DNA of 64,000 nt, taken from assembly GCA_046331665.1 (NCBI GenBank), contig JAXLQK010000032.1, positions 1 to 64,000 on the forward strand. Direction: 5' to 3'. The stretch is from CAWBAT01 sp046331665. Lineage in GTDB: Bacteria > Acidobacteriota > Terriglobia > Versatilivoradales > Versatilivoraceae. Below the pieces are notes generated by a model, which saw only the letters and a program-made list of their open reading frames with translations, ran no database searches and was not told the DNA's origin. Both the position numbers and the translations under genes were made by a program. Position 1 is the first letter of the stretch. Every line of letters begins with the position of its first letter. This document shows positions 33,396 through 43,180 of the stretch, in pieces.

Positions 33396-36300
33396 TCAGA
33401 CGGAAAGCATATTGGGGCGGGTTTCCAGGATGTCATTGACTACCTTCTGAATTTCATTTATCTGAAAGGGCTTGGAGACGACAACGTCAACCCCTTTCTG
33501 CTGTACCTGGTCATTCTCGAGCGTGATCCCCCAGCCCGTCATCAAGATAACTTGAGTAGAGGGTTGGAGGGACTTGATGGTTGACGCCACTTCCCAACCG
33601 CTCACCTCCGGCATCCCCAAATCAGTGATGACCAGGTCCGGCCCATAAGTGCGAAACATCTCGATGCCGTCCTTCCCACCGGATGCCGTGAAGACTTCAT
33701 GGCCTTGGTCGAGGAAAAGTTCTGCCAACAAGTCGCGAATGGGTTCTTCGTCATCAATAATGAGAAATCGAGCTTTTTTCTTCTGGGGAAGAATTTTCTC
33801 CTCCACCGATTCCCGCACGGCATCGTGATTCACCGGAAGAAAGATGCGTACCGTGGTTCCCCGCCCGAGTTCACTGCTGATTTCAATTTCTCCCTTGTGA
33901 CGATTGATAATCCCATAGGCGACGCTCATTCCCAGTCCGTTTCCCTTGACACCCTTGGTGGTGAAGAAGGGATCGAAGACTCTTCGTCTCGTTTCTTCAT
34001 CCATGCCGCGGCCCCAATCGGTGACGGAGGCAAAAACCTGGTCATTGCGTGTCCCCACATGGATATGAATCTTTCCCCCGCCGGGCATCGCGTCGAGGGC
34101 ATTGAAGAGTATGTTGGTGAAGACTTCAATCAGCTCCGAGCGTTCCCCCGCAATGGGCAGGATCGGTTCAAATTGAGTCGAGATATCATATTGAATACCG
34201 TTGACATGGGCCGTATCTTCCCAGCGTGTCCGGGTCATGGATAACGTATCCTCCAAGACCTGGACGAGGTCCACGTGCTTAAAGGCTTGGTCGGACTGCT
34301 TTCGGGTGAACTCCTGCAAGCGCTTAATCGTAAACGCCCCGTCCACAGCCGCTTTCTCGATAATGTCGAGCCCCCTCAAAACCGCCTGATCTTGAATCTG
34401 TCCCTTCATGAGTTGGGCCCTGCCAATGATGGCTCCCAGGATATTATTAAAATCGTGCGCCACCCCCGCGGACATTTCCCCCAGCGCCCGAAGTTTTTCG
34501 GACTTGATCAGCTGGTCTTGCGTGGCTTGAAGATCCGAATATGACTGCTCCAGTGCGGTGTAGAGACGGGCATTTTTCAACGCATTCCCCAGTCCGCTGG
34601 CCACGGTGCACAGCAAGTCGATTTGATCCCGGGAGAACCCTTCCTCTTTGGCACTCCCCAGGTTCAAAGTCCCAAGGCAAAGATCCTCAGAGAGAATCGG
34701 GATGGACACGGCCGACAGAATCCCCTGAGTCATCAAATAGGGGGAGGGATGGGAAATGATGTCGTTGAGACTCCGGGAATAATAGGGCTGTTTCGTTTCC
34801 ACGGCAATTTTCATCACCGTTTCGCATCCAGGGATGTGCATCCCTTTGTAAAACCCCGCCGTAATGTTTTCCCCGTACACGTTGACTAATTCAAACGAGT
34901 CCCCTCCCGCGTCATAGATGGCGATACTGCATTTTTCGAAGGAGACCACCCGATTCAACTGCATCGTGATTTTATGGAAAAGCTTGTCCACCTCAAGATT
35001 AAGCGCTGCTTCACGAGTAATCTCGTTCACGACGGCCAAGCGGATGGCGCGTTCTTCGGCTTCACGATAGAGCCGCGCATTGGAAATAGCTCCCGCAGCC
35101 TGGTCGGCAATCGTCGACAATAAATTGAGATCGTCCGCATCGTACGCCTTGCGCTCTTGAAAGTCTTGAAGCACGATGACACCCATCGATTTTTCTCCCG
35201 ACATGAGGGGGACCCCTAACCAGGATTGAGGGGTTACGACCGGCGGCTTCCCCGTGATCTCCAAAAAGCGCTCTTCGTAGTTTTCCAGAATCATTAACGG
35301 CTGGCAGGTTTGCAGGACGTGCCCGACCAGGCTGTCGTGCGGCAAAGTCCGAATGGCCGACTTCTTTTGACCCCGGGAGACCTCAAATTTTACTTCGATG
35401 CGATCGCGGTCCTCCTCCATGAGGGCAATAAGGAAGTCCTCGCTGGGGAGGACACGGGTCACCTGATGGAATATCAGTTCGAAGAGGCTGTTGATATGCA
35501 GCTCCGAACTAATGGCTTTCCCGACGCTGTTGATCGTCTGTAAGGCACTCGCCTTTCGTTTGGTTTCCGAGTAGAGATCGGCATTGTTAATCCAGATCGC
35601 CAGATACTCATTCAGCGCCTCCAACACCTTGATGTCCTGGCTGTCAAAGGCTTGAGATTTCTCACTTTCGATCACAACAACACCCATGGGTCTCGACGCC
35701 GCCTGGAAGGGAATACAGAGCTGGGATTGGCTGCCCCCCAGCAGCGCTTCGTCAAGTCGAGTCGCTTCGGGTTTGGCTGTACGATAAATGGTTTGCTTGC
35801 CGATCATCGCGCGACCAATCAGGCTGTTTTGGAGCTTGGCGCTTTCTTCGGGAAGATTCAGATCGAAGCAATCCCCAGCTTGAGCCCGCAATCGCGGCTG
35901 TCCAAATTCGTCAAGAGTGAAAATGCTGATATGTCGAAAATGGAATTGCTGCTGGAGCAACTTGGCGTATTCCTGAAAGACGCTCCCAATGTCCAGAATC
36001 GAGGATAAAATCCGACTGATTTCGTGAATCAACAATAGCTGGAGAGTCCGTTTGCGCTCGCTTTCAAAAACCCTCGCCTTTTCGAGCGCCGCGGAAATAG
36101 GCTGGGAGAGGCTGATCAGGAAGTGGAAGCGTTCCTCCGACAGCTCACGGATCTCCTGTCCCTCTCCAGCCAGGAGCACACACGTGGTTTTTCCATTTTC
36201 ACGGAGAGGGATCAGCACCGCCGCCAAAGACTGCAGATGTCTCAAGAGCGCTGTTCCATCCGTAGACTCAGAGCTCGCGGCCTGGTCGAGTAGAACGGGA

Positions 36301-37190
36301 TGCCCGTCACGGAGGACATTCATGCATTGGATAGAATGGAACTCAGGGAGATCCAACAACTGGACTCTCGTCTTGAAGGTGTCATCTCCTTCAACAAGGA
36401 TTGGCGTGTGCAATTTCAGAAGGGTGGGATCAAACTTCAGACAGGCTACCTGACGGAATCCCAGATTTTCCTTGATCAGCTTGATCAATGAGTTCAGGGT
36501 CTTCTGCCACTCCAATCCGGATTGAATCAAGTTGCCGAGATTCGAAAAAAGCAGGGTTCGTTCATTGTCCAGTGCCGTGAGTTTTTGGTTGCTCTGAGCC
36601 AGTTGATAACGCGACCGGTATTCGCGGAAGCGTAGTTTCTGCGCATAGTAAGAACCGGCGAGCGCAACCAGGATGGTCCCAATCACCAGGAAATGGTTGT
36701 TAACGAAAGCATTGAACGAGTAGGATTGCTGTTGAATCCACAATGGGAGAAAATAGGCGGCGTAGACCAAGGATAGGGCGAGTGCGGCCTCTGGAAAGGT
36801 AAACGGCATGATCAAGGTCACGCCTAAAATAAGTAAATTGAGCCCGGCGTAATAGGGGGCGGAACTTTCCCCCAACAAGCTAAAGGAAATGGAAAGACAA
36901 AAGGCGACGAGTAGAGATCCAACCATTCCCCAAAGTCTGACAAATCTTCTCCCCAGCGCAGGATACACAAAGAAAACAATCCCAACCAGAATCAAAGCGG
37001 TGGCAGCCCGGATGGAGAGATAGGCTGGCAGAAGTTCCCTTTTGACAATAAATAGATCCAATCCTCCCACCAGCATCAAAAGGGCAACGCCAAAATAGCA
37101 GAAGACACGAAGCCGTTCGTCGAAAAGAACACGGGTATGTTCTCGAAAGGATTGTTGAATTTTTTCTTTTGGGAACTCAGACTCGCTCAT
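33396..37190 (-). CDS. Hybrid histidine kinase with several GAF domains and a receiver
   Basis: A 1264-residue membrane kinase. Order: six membrane helices (about 25-185), a short coiled coil, four GAF-like domains (about 225-390, 395-545, 560-715 and 730-885), HisKA (GEMSAGVAHDFNNILGAI; phospho-accepting His), HATPase_c (NILFNALDAMPGGG, GNGLGMS) and a C-terminal receiver (VITDLGMPEVSG, with the acceptor Asp). The receiver on the same chain suggests phosphorelay or self-control; no separate output regulator is adjacent. GAF arrays usually bind small molecules or signal redox state, but no heme or bilin cysteine can be asserted. It is monocistronic. Confidence 0.92.
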   Translation of the reverse strand: MSESEFPKEKIQQSFREHTRVLFDERLRVFCYFGVALLMLVGGLDLFIVKRELLPAYLSIRAATALILVGIVFFVYPALGRRFVRLWGMVGSLLVAFCLSISFSLLGESSAPYYAGLNLLILGVTLIMPFTFPEAALALSLVYAAYFLPLWIQQQSYSFNAFVNNHFLVIGTILVALAGSYYAQKLRFREYRSRYQLAQSNQKLTALDNERTLLFSNLGNLIQSGLEWQKTLNSLIKLIKENLGFRQVACLKFDPTLLKLHTPILVEGDDTFKTRVQLLDLPEFHSIQCMNVLRDGHPVLLDQAASSESTDGTALLRHLQSLAAVLIPLRENGKTTCVLLAGEGQEIRELSEERFHFLISLSQPISAALEKARVFESERKRTLQLLLIHEISRILSSILDIGSVFQEYAKLLQQQFHFRHISIFTLDEFGQPRLRAQAGDCFDLNLPEESAKLQNSLIGRAMIGKQTIYRTAKPEATRLDEALLGGSQSQLCIPFQAASRPMGVVVIESEKSQAFDSQDIKVLEALNEYLAIWINNADLYSETKRKASALQTINSVGKAISSELHINSLFELIFHQVTRVLPSEDFLIALMEEDRDRIEVKFEVSRGQKKSAIRTLPHDSLVGHVLQTCQPLMILENYEERFLEITGKPPVVTPQSWLGVPLMSGEKSMGVIVLQDFQERKAYDADDLNLLSTIADQAAGAISNARLYREAEERAIRLAVVNEITREAALNLEVDKLFHKITMQLNRVVSFEKCSIAIYDAGGDSFELVNVYGENITAGFYKGMHIPGCETVMKIAVETKQPYYSRSLNDIISHPSPYLMTQGILSAVSIPILSEDLCLGTLNLGSAKEEGFSRDQIDLLCTVASGLGNALKNARLYTALEQSYSDLQATQDQLIKSEKLRALGEMSAGVAHDFNNILGAIIGRAQLMKGQIQDQAVLRGLDIIEKAAVDGAFTIKRLQEFTRKQSDQAFKHVDLVQVLEDTLSMTRTRWEDTAHVNGIQYDISTQFEPILPIAGERSELIEVFTNILFNALDAMPGGGKIHIHVGTRNDQVFASVTDWGRGMDEETRRRVFDPFFTTKGVKGNGLGMSVAYGIINRHKGEIEISSELGRGTTVRIFLPVNHDAVRESVEEKILPQKKKARFLIIDDEEPIRDLLAELFLDQGHEVFTASGGKDGIEMFRTYGPDLVITDLGMPEVSGWEVASTIKSLQPSTQVILMTGWGITLENDQVQQKGVDVVVSKPFQINEIQKVVNDILETRPNMLSV

Positions 37191-37623
37191 GAAGCCCCTG
37201 ATATTGCGCGCAAGTTAGCACAATCGAGACCCCTAAACAAATATCATTCTGTAGTCTAGAAATTCGCTGGTGGAAGCTCGGGGCGATTCCATCCTGAAAG
37301 CCCGATGGCTCCAGGCTCCCAGTTTATTGTCTTGCCTCTTGTACCTGTCTTAGTGATCGGCAGTCCCGCAGGGCGAGATTAGCCGCGAGGCACCGCGACG
37401 CAGCCGAAACTTGGTCCTACTTTTCAGTTGTGCTGGCCGTCCGCTGTGCCCTTTTTCTGAGGGGAATGGTTTTCGCAGAAACCAGGAAAAGTCTTTGCGG
37501 CATGAAACCCAATTTTCTTGGTCCGTGCCGTGATCTTACGACAATGAGACGGACTTGGGGAAAGTCTCGATGGATAGCTGACCTGTTGCGGGAATGAACT
37601 GAGGCCGCAGGAAGGGAATCAGA
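37191..37623. other. 433-base intergenic region upstream of the hybrid kinase
   Basis: No gene is recognised. The centre (37365-37410) is GC-rich with CGCAGGGCGAG and GCGAGGCACCGCGACGCAG, able to fold locally, while the flanks are ordinary. No clear promoter or terminator was identified. It lies downstream of the phosphoesterase stop side and upstream of the kinase, both on the minus strand. Confidence 0.4.
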
Positions 37624-38559
37624 TCAGGCCTCGACCGCTTTCCATCCAAAGGGGTGGTAATTCCAGGAAATTTCATCTCCCTCGATCGTATAGATGGCAT
37701 AGCCTTCAGGATGACCCAATCGCGGTCCCTTCCACCAGTTTCCACAAACGGCTCCAGAGGTAACAATTTGCTCCTTCTTGTACCCGTGGCTTTCCACAAT
37801 GTGAACGTGGCCTTGGAGAATGAGTCGAATGTTAAAATCAGCGGTGAAATCCAGGACCTCTTTGGAATTCTTGATGACAGTCGATGCCGGCACAGGCTCG
37901 GTAGAACCCGTCTGCAGTGTCGGGAGAATGGTGAAAAAGGGGATATGGGTCACCAAGACGACGGGACGCATTTTCCCCACTGCCTGCAGATCCGTTTTCA
38001 GCCACTCCAATTGCGCCTCATCGATTCCCCCCTGATAATTCAAGTGGGGATCAATTTGAATCGAATCTAAAAGGATAAAATGCCAGTCCTGATAGTCAAA
38101 CGAGCGGTAGGTTTTTCCTTTACCCACGCGATTGGCAAACATTTTCTTGCCATATTCGGGATGACTGCTACTGACTTGTGCGACAGGATCCACGCCAAAG
38201 ACGTCATGATTTCCCAGAACCGAATGAACCGGGAAATTCACCCTCTTCACGATTCCTTGATACAATTCATAGAGATGGTCGGCTCTGGAATAATTTTGAG
38301 CATAGGCATCCATCACCAAATCACCCCCGGCGATGGCAAAGGCAGGATTCGGGTCGAGCTGGTTCATGCTCTGAACGGCCTGCTCAAAACCCTGGGCAGC
38401 CCTCAATTCCGGTTGTACATGAATGTCCGTAAAATGGATGAAGCTCCAGCGATTTCGACCCCCAAGGGGGCCGGCCATTTCCGGGAGCAGTTTCACCGCG
38501 CTTCCCGATAAGGCCATGGGAAGGAAGATTCCGTGTTTGAGGAAGTTTCGTCGTCTCAT
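37624..38559 (-). CDS. Tat-exported calcineurin-like metallophosphoesterase
   Basis: A 311-residue protein. The N-terminus MRRRNFLKHG followed by a hydrophobic stretch is a twin-arginine export signal. The metallophosphoesterase ligands follow in order: FTDIHVQPE (D-x-H), GGDLVMDA, LGNHDVFG, VTHIPFF and QGHVHI. Two-metal enzymes of this fold hydrolyse phosphomonoesters or diesters; the substrate is unknown. AAGGAG is well placed before the ATG. It starts 24 bases after the Hsp70 stop, in an operon with Hsp70 and the BadF-type kinase. Tat export implies folding with metal in the cytoplasm and action in the periplasm. Confidence 0.88.
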   Translation of the reverse strand: MRRRNFLKHGIFLPMALSGSAVKLLPEMAGPLGGRNRWSFIHFTDIHVQPELRAAQGFEQAVQSMNQLDPNPAFAIAGGDLVMDAYAQNYSRADHLYELYQGIVKRVNFPVHSVLGNHDVFGVDPVAQVSSSHPEYGKKMFANRVGKGKTYRSFDYQDWHFILLDSIQIDPHLNYQGGIDEAQLEWLKTDLQAVGKMRPVVLVTHIPFFTILPTLQTGSTEPVPASTVIKNSKEVLDFTADFNIRLILQGHVHIVESHGYKKEQIVTSGAVCGNWWKGPRLGHPEGYAIYTIEGDEISWNYHPFGWKAVEA

Positions 38560-38583
38560 TCGACAGACTCCTTCGTTCTCATT

Positions 38584-40140
38584 TCATCGCTTCCGCGAAC
38601 TCGCAGAACCGGAAGCTCTCACTCGCAGGGACTTGGAAATTCCTGTCGTCTTGTCTGCAATCTCCACTTCCACAATTCCCCGGGAATCGCATTTGTAGAC
38701 TTCCTCCACGCAATGGGATTCCCCTTCCGTCCAACCTCGAACATCTTGGCCAGTCAACCCGGTGTGGCCGGCCAATTCAGGATCGAAGGGAAATAACGTC
38801 TCGTCCCAGCAAATGATCGTCCCCATCGGTTGTCCGTTGGCTCCGAGCTGTCCACACTCCAAGAATCGGAAGTGCCCAATATTGTGCGATGGGTGATAGG
38901 CTCTATGGACAATTAGGGGATCTTCTCCCGTTCCTGGAAGAGGAGTTGACTTGCCGAAAATCGGGTCAAAAACCATCTCCCTGCCAAAATTGGTTTCCCG
39001 CCAAACACCAAAATGCCGGCTAAAGCAGTCCCGCAATTTGTAGCCGCTTTGCTGGTCCGCGGCAATGGCGAGTCCTATCGCTGTGGCAGCGCTGGGATAA
39101 GGGGATCGACGAACCCGCTTGCCGAATCGCTCTCGCAAAGTGCGGGCCAGCAAAGGGAGCTCACAGGATCCCCCGACCAGATAAATGCAAGCGAGCGCAT
39201 GCATCGCTTCATCCTCAGGCAGACAGGAACGCATGACTTGTTCGGTGGATTCGATGCTCTGCTGAACCAGGGGAAGACAACGTTCATAAAACGCCTGGAC
39301 ATTCACCATCACTTCACCGGACATCCCGCTCATTTGTCCGAGATCGATGGTAATTTTGCGCGTATTTGGATTGATGCTCTCCTTGGCTTCCCGGCAAAGA
39401 TTGAGGAGGCGGGAATGAGAAATCTCCCGCGTCCGACCTGCCGCGAGCGATGGGTGCGCCAAAGTGAGGGAAGCAAGGACTTCATCCAGATCATCTCCAC
39501 CAAGACGCGAAATCCCTTCACTGGCCATGACTTCATGATCTTGCTGGGTCATGCGAATGACGGAAACATCAAAGGTCCCCCCGCCCAGATCATAGACCAC
39601 TACAAATTCCCGTCGCTTCGACATGTCAGTCTGCCGGAAGCGATGCGCATACTCAATGCCAGCCGCTGTCGGCTCATTGAGCAAGCCAAGAACTTCAAAT
39701 CCGGAAGAGCGAAAGGCTTCCAAGGTGAGAAATCGTTGATTGCTATTGGCATTGGCAGGCACCCCCACCATGACTTCTAACTTTTCTCGAGGGGAGATGT
39801 CCAGGTTGCTTTTCTTGAATAGATCCTCTTTCAAGGCACTCAGGAATCGTTGCAGCCACTCGATCAGAGGTAATTCCAGGCCCCCAATGGCGACCGGGGA
39901 ATGGGGCTCCCTCTCTCCGAAGAGCCGCTTCAAGGAACGAAAAATCTCCCAATTTTTTTCATATTGAACCTGCAGTGCATCCATTCCAAAGACGACATGA
40001 TCTTTCTGGACCGCAATCAGCGATGGATACCAGTCGAACACTTCGCCATCATCCGTATGGAAGCTGAGGATGGGATAGTTCCCTTTGACAGCGGCCGCGA
40101 TGCGAGTTCTTGTTGTGCCTAAATCAATTCCAAATCGCAT
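38584..40140 (-). CDS. Hsp70-family (DnaK-like) ATPase with non-standard C-terminus
   Basis: A 518-residue protein. The actin-like ATPase core is intact: GIDLGTTRTRIA (phosphate 1), LNEPTAAGIEYA, VYDLGGGTFDVSV (phosphate 2) and IYLVGGSCELPLL (adenosine). After about residue 370 the sequence departs from DnaK: the substrate-binding domain is replaced by about 140 residues of beta-rich sequence (PSHNIGHFRFLECGQLGANG, EVEIADKTTG) and there is no lid or EEVD-type tail. It is therefore a specialised Hsp70, not the housekeeping chaperone, and no dnaJ or grpE gene is nearby. It lies between the BadF-type kinase (71 bases) and the phosphoesterase (24 bases). Confidence 0.9.
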   Translation of the reverse strand: MRFGIDLGTTRTRIAAAVKGNYPILSFHTDDGEVFDWYPSLIAVQKDHVVFGMDALQVQYEKNWEIFRSLKRLFGEREPHSPVAIGGLELPLIEWLQRFLSALKEDLFKKSNLDISPREKLEVMVGVPANANSNQRFLTLEAFRSSGFEVLGLLNEPTAAGIEYAHRFRQTDMSKRREFVVVYDLGGGTFDVSVIRMTQQDHEVMASEGISRLGGDDLDEVLASLTLAHPSLAAGRTREISHSRLLNLCREAKESINPNTRKITIDLGQMSGMSGEVMVNVQAFYERCLPLVQQSIESTEQVMRSCLPEDEAMHALACIYLVGGSCELPLLARTLRERFGKRVRRSPYPSAATAIGLAIAADQQSGYKLRDCFSRHFGVWRETNFGREMVFDPIFGKSTPLPGTGEDPLIVHRAYHPSHNIGHFRFLECGQLGANGQPMGTIICWDETLFPFDPELAGHTGLTGQDVRGWTEGESHCVEEVYKCDSRGIVEVEIADKTTGISKSLRVRASGSASSRKR

Positions 40141-40211
40141 ACCTGGAAGTTAGAGTAACCTGGCGGAGAATTCAAGTCATTTGAATCAACCTGACAACAG
40201 TGAATGACGAC

Positions 40212-41219
40212 CTATCCTTCCAAAGGGTCGGGATGGTCCCGGATGCTCTCTTCGAGACCACCCAAAAGTCCTTCAGAGATTACAATCCCCGCCGTCCGTA
40301 GTGCCATGAGATATGCCCCGAAATGCGGAAGAAAGCGTGGGATCATCGGCATCGCCGAAGGAAAGTGGGCAAGCACTTCTTCCCTGAATGGAGTCAGCCA
40401 CAACTCTCCAGTTCGGGTAACACCTCCCGTCGCCGCAAATGGAAAGGCTTCTTGGTTTAAGTCGAGTTTCCGCGCAACCGCACATACCATTTTGCCAGCC
40501 TCTTGTCCTGCAGTCCTCATGATTTCCCCGGCGATCGGGTCACCCGATCGAGCGCATTGTGCGACCCAGGGAGCGATCGCCGCAATCTGAATCCTGGGAT
40601 TCGGATCAAGATAGATTCTGGACTTGATGCCGGCTGGATCTTCGATGGAAAGCGCCGTAAGGATATCGCGGGTCAATGTTGTCGGAGAGCCCATGCCATC
40701 ATGCGCTCGGGCCACAGCTGCCAGGGCCCGCCTACCAATCTCAAACGCGCTTCCCGAATCACCGATGAGGTATCCCCACCCACCCGCTCGAATTGTCGCC
40801 CCCTTCGAATTGCGGCCAAATGCCAGGGAACCCGTACCGGCAATGGCGATGACCCCCACGCATGAGGGTATAGCGCCAGCCAGGGCAACCTGAGCATCAT
40901 GATCGACTGCCCTGATCTTGGCTCTCACAATTCCCTTCAGGATCTGAGTCATTTCCCGGGCGCCGGCATCTCCCATCGAAGCGATGCCAGAGGACCCCAG
41001 AAAAATGGCTTCCAGCGAAGTGTTGCCTGGCAATTCTGCCTTCTTGAGTGCAGCGAGTACGGCTTCGCGCAGGGAGTGCTTCGAGTCCTGGCGGCTCTTA
41101 AGGTCCCTGAGGTGGGTGACCGGGCCGCCGCTACCCGTCGACAAGACTGTTCCTCTCTCGTCACCAAGTGCGCATTTCGAGCTGGTTTGACCCGCATCAA
41201 TACCCAAGAAGAGTCGCAT
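40212..41219 (-). CDS. BadF/BcrA-type ATPase, probable N-acetylglucosamine kinase
   Basis: A 335-residue actin-fold kinase. It opens MRLFLGIDAGQTSSKCALGD (phosphate 1), then VIAIAGTGSLAFG (phosphate 2), AGGWGYLIGDSGSAFEIGRR and AATGGVTRTGELWLTPF (adenosine). The GWGYLIGDSGSAF block is characteristic of N-acetylglucosamine kinases related to the human enzyme and to MurK, rather than of benzoyl-CoA reductase activators, which carry an Fe-S cysteine pattern absent here. Activity on GlcNAc or MurNAc would suit cell-wall or chitin sugar recycling. ATG at 41219 is preferred to ATG at 41228. It is first gene of the kinase-Hsp70-phosphoesterase unit. Confidence 0.82.
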   Translation of the reverse strand: MRLFLGIDAGQTSSKCALGDERGTVLSTGSGGPVTHLRDLKSRQDSKHSLREAVLAALKKAELPGNTSLEAIFLGSSGIASMGDAGAREMTQILKGIVRAKIRAVDHDAQVALAGAIPSCVGVIAIAGTGSLAFGRNSKGATIRAGGWGYLIGDSGSAFEIGRRALAAVARAHDGMGSPTTLTRDILTALSIEDPAGIKSRIYLDPNPRIQIAAIAPWVAQCARSGDPIAGEIMRTAGQEAGKMVCAVARKLDLNQEAFPFAATGGVTRTGELWLTPFREEVLAHFPSAMPMIPRFLPHFGAYLMALRTAGIVISEGLLGGLEESIRDHPDPLEG

Positions 41220-41315
41220 TAATTCCATTCCCTAGGCATATGGATCCGCTGCACCATGGTAAGATGTCATTGGTTGGTCTCGTCTTGCAAATATGATTTT
41301 CAATCGTCGTGCGAC

Positions 41316-43106
41316 ATGATGCTGATCAAAGCCTGCTATCGGAACGCACTTTGGCTCATTCCACTTCTCAGTGCCAGCGGTGCTATTTGGTTCTCGGCCC
41401 GGAGCTCCTCATCACCCACCGAGGATTTTAAGGTCTGGACTGAAAATCCGATGGTCAAGGTTCAGCCAGACACTCCCTCCGGCTCAAGCCAGTCCATTGA
41501 ATTGTCTGCTGCCCGGAATGAGACTGAGCCCTTTCAGGTCATCATTTCTTCCGCCTCCAGGAAGCTTGAAGACGTCACCGTGTCGGTGTCTGATTTGCAG
41601 GATTCGCTTGGCCACAAGATTTCATCCTCTAAGGTGGTGTTTTTTCGGCAGGAGTATGTCTATGTCAGAAACCCAAGTCCGTACTCTCCCTATCCTCCCG
41701 GTTGGTGGCCCGATGCGTTGATCCCGTTTGTGAATCCCTCTGACGGGAAATCGATTCCTAACATGCAGCTGGTTCAAGAGGGAACCGGGGAACAGAAAAA
41801 ATATCGGCTCTCGGGTGGCCGGTTTTCAGGAAGCCCCTTTCCCGTGTGGCCAAATCGGAACCAACCGGTCTGGGGGGATATACACATCCCAAAAGATGCG
41901 GTTGCGGGAGACTATAGCGGAACCCTGACGATCACCTGCTGGGCCTGCTCCCCGCAATCCATCCCTTTGAAATTGACGGTGTGGGATTTTGAAATACCGA
42001 CGGCTCCATCGCTCGCATCCTACCTTGGAAATTTAGAGGGGGTTGCCTCTGCGCATCACATCCCCGCAGGATCCACAGAGGCGTTAGCCCTGGAGGAACG
42101 GTACGCAACAGCCCTTGAAGCTCACCGGCTCGCCGCCCCCATCCCGGCAGCTTACCTGCCCTCAATCCGCGAAGACGGAAGCCTCGACTGGAAGAAATCC
42201 CATCCCAAACTCGAACAGTACATGGAGACCCATCGAACTGGGCCGTTTCGCATCCCCGACTTTCCCCGTTCGACGCATCTGCCAAAATTTCAGAAACTCT
42301 TTTCCCGCTATCTGCAAAGCTACTATGAGTACCTGAAAGCCAACCATTGGGAAGACGGTGTTTTCTTTTATCCTGTGGATGAGCCCAACTCGCGCGAAAC
42401 TTACGACCAGGTTCGCTTCTATGGAAAGTTACTCCACGAGGCGGAGCCTCATATCCGCCTTCTCTGTACCGAACAAACTTACCCCCAGGACAGTTCCTGG
42501 GGTGACCTGCGCGGCGCTGTGGACATCTGGTGTCCGCTGTTCTCCTTCTTTGACCCTAATAGTGCCGCCATCGCCCTTGAGCATGGGGATCAGCTGTGGA
42601 CCTATACGGCCCTTTGCCAGAAGGCGCCGTCTTTTCATCCTGGATTTCAGAGAGTCGGTGGACAATCTACCTTCTTTTGGGAAATTGATTTTCCTTCCCT
42701 CAATTTCCGCCTTCCCTTCTGGGTGATGTGGGAAAATCAGATCCAGGGGTTGCTCTACTGGTCAACGGTTCATTGGCGAAACCCGGACCGGGATGTCTGG
42801 ACCGATCCAGCCTTTCGCAACCGCTTCAACGGAGAGGGGTATTTCTTATACCCGGGAACTGAAGTGGGAATGGCCGGGCCGGTGACTTCCATCCGGTTGA
42901 AAATGCTGCGCGAGGGGATGGAAGATCTGGAGTATCTAAAACTCCTGGACAAGTTGGGAAACCACGAATTCGGGGTGGCCCAGGCGATGAAGGTTGCCAG
43001 CTCGTGGTGGAAGTGGAATGACCAGCCAGCGCAACTTTATCAAACGCGCGCCATCCTGGCGGAGAAAATCCTGGAAGAAAGCCACAAATCCAAGGCGAGG
43101 AACTGA
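41316..43106 (+). CDS. DUF4091 domain protein, predicted secreted glycoside-hydrolase-like
   Basis: A 596-residue protein. A signal sequence (LIKACYRNALWLIPLL to about residue 30) leads to a beta-sandwich N-terminal region (VWTENPMVKVQPDTPSG, LSAARNETEPFQVIIS) and a TIM-barrel-like C-terminal half with the DUF4091 region (FWEIDFPSLNFRLPFWVMWE, LYWSTVHWRNPDRDVW, GTEVGMAGPVTSIRLKMLRE and GMEDLEYLKLL). Candidate acidic catalytic residues lie in FYPVDEPNSRE. DUF4091 proteins resemble glycoside hydrolases, but substrates are unknown. An upstream ATG at 41256 would add 20 residues before the signal peptide. It is divergent from the GlcNAc-type kinase, fitting glycan use. Confidence 0.8.
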   Translation: MMLIKACYRNALWLIPLLSASGAIWFSARSSSSPTEDFKVWTENPMVKVQPDTPSGSSQSIELSAARNETEPFQVIISSASRKLEDVTVSVSDLQDSLGHKISSSKVVFFRQEYVYVRNPSPYSPYPPGWWPDALIPFVNPSDGKSIPNMQLVQEGTGEQKKYRLSGGRFSGSPFPVWPNRNQPVWGDIHIPKDAVAGDYSGTLTITCWACSPQSIPLKLTVWDFEIPTAPSLASYLGNLEGVASAHHIPAGSTEALALEERYATALEAHRLAAPIPAAYLPSIREDGSLDWKKSHPKLEQYMETHRTGPFRIPDFPRSTHLPKFQKLFSRYLQSYYEYLKANHWEDGVFFYPVDEPNSRETYDQVRFYGKLLHEAEPHIRLLCTEQTYPQDSSWGDLRGAVDIWCPLFSFFDPNSAAIALEHGDQLWTYTALCQKAPSFHPGFQRVGGQSTFFWEIDFPSLNFRLPFWVMWENQIQGLLYWSTVHWRNPDRDVWTDPAFRNRFNGEGYFLYPGTEVGMAGPVTSIRLKMLREGMEDLEYLKLLDKLGNHEFGVAQAMKVASSWWKWNDQPAQLYQTRAILAEKILEESHKSKARN

Positions 43107-43180
43107 TCTTTATTGGATCGCTGGAGTGTTCTGATTCATTGGCGGAGAAGCCAATACGGCTCCCCAGCTGCTGCAAAGGG

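Noticed and set aside
37365..37420. GC-rich GCGACGCAG string resembling part of a riboswitch
   Set aside because: Lacks the other conserved parts of the c-di-GMP aptamer on either strand.
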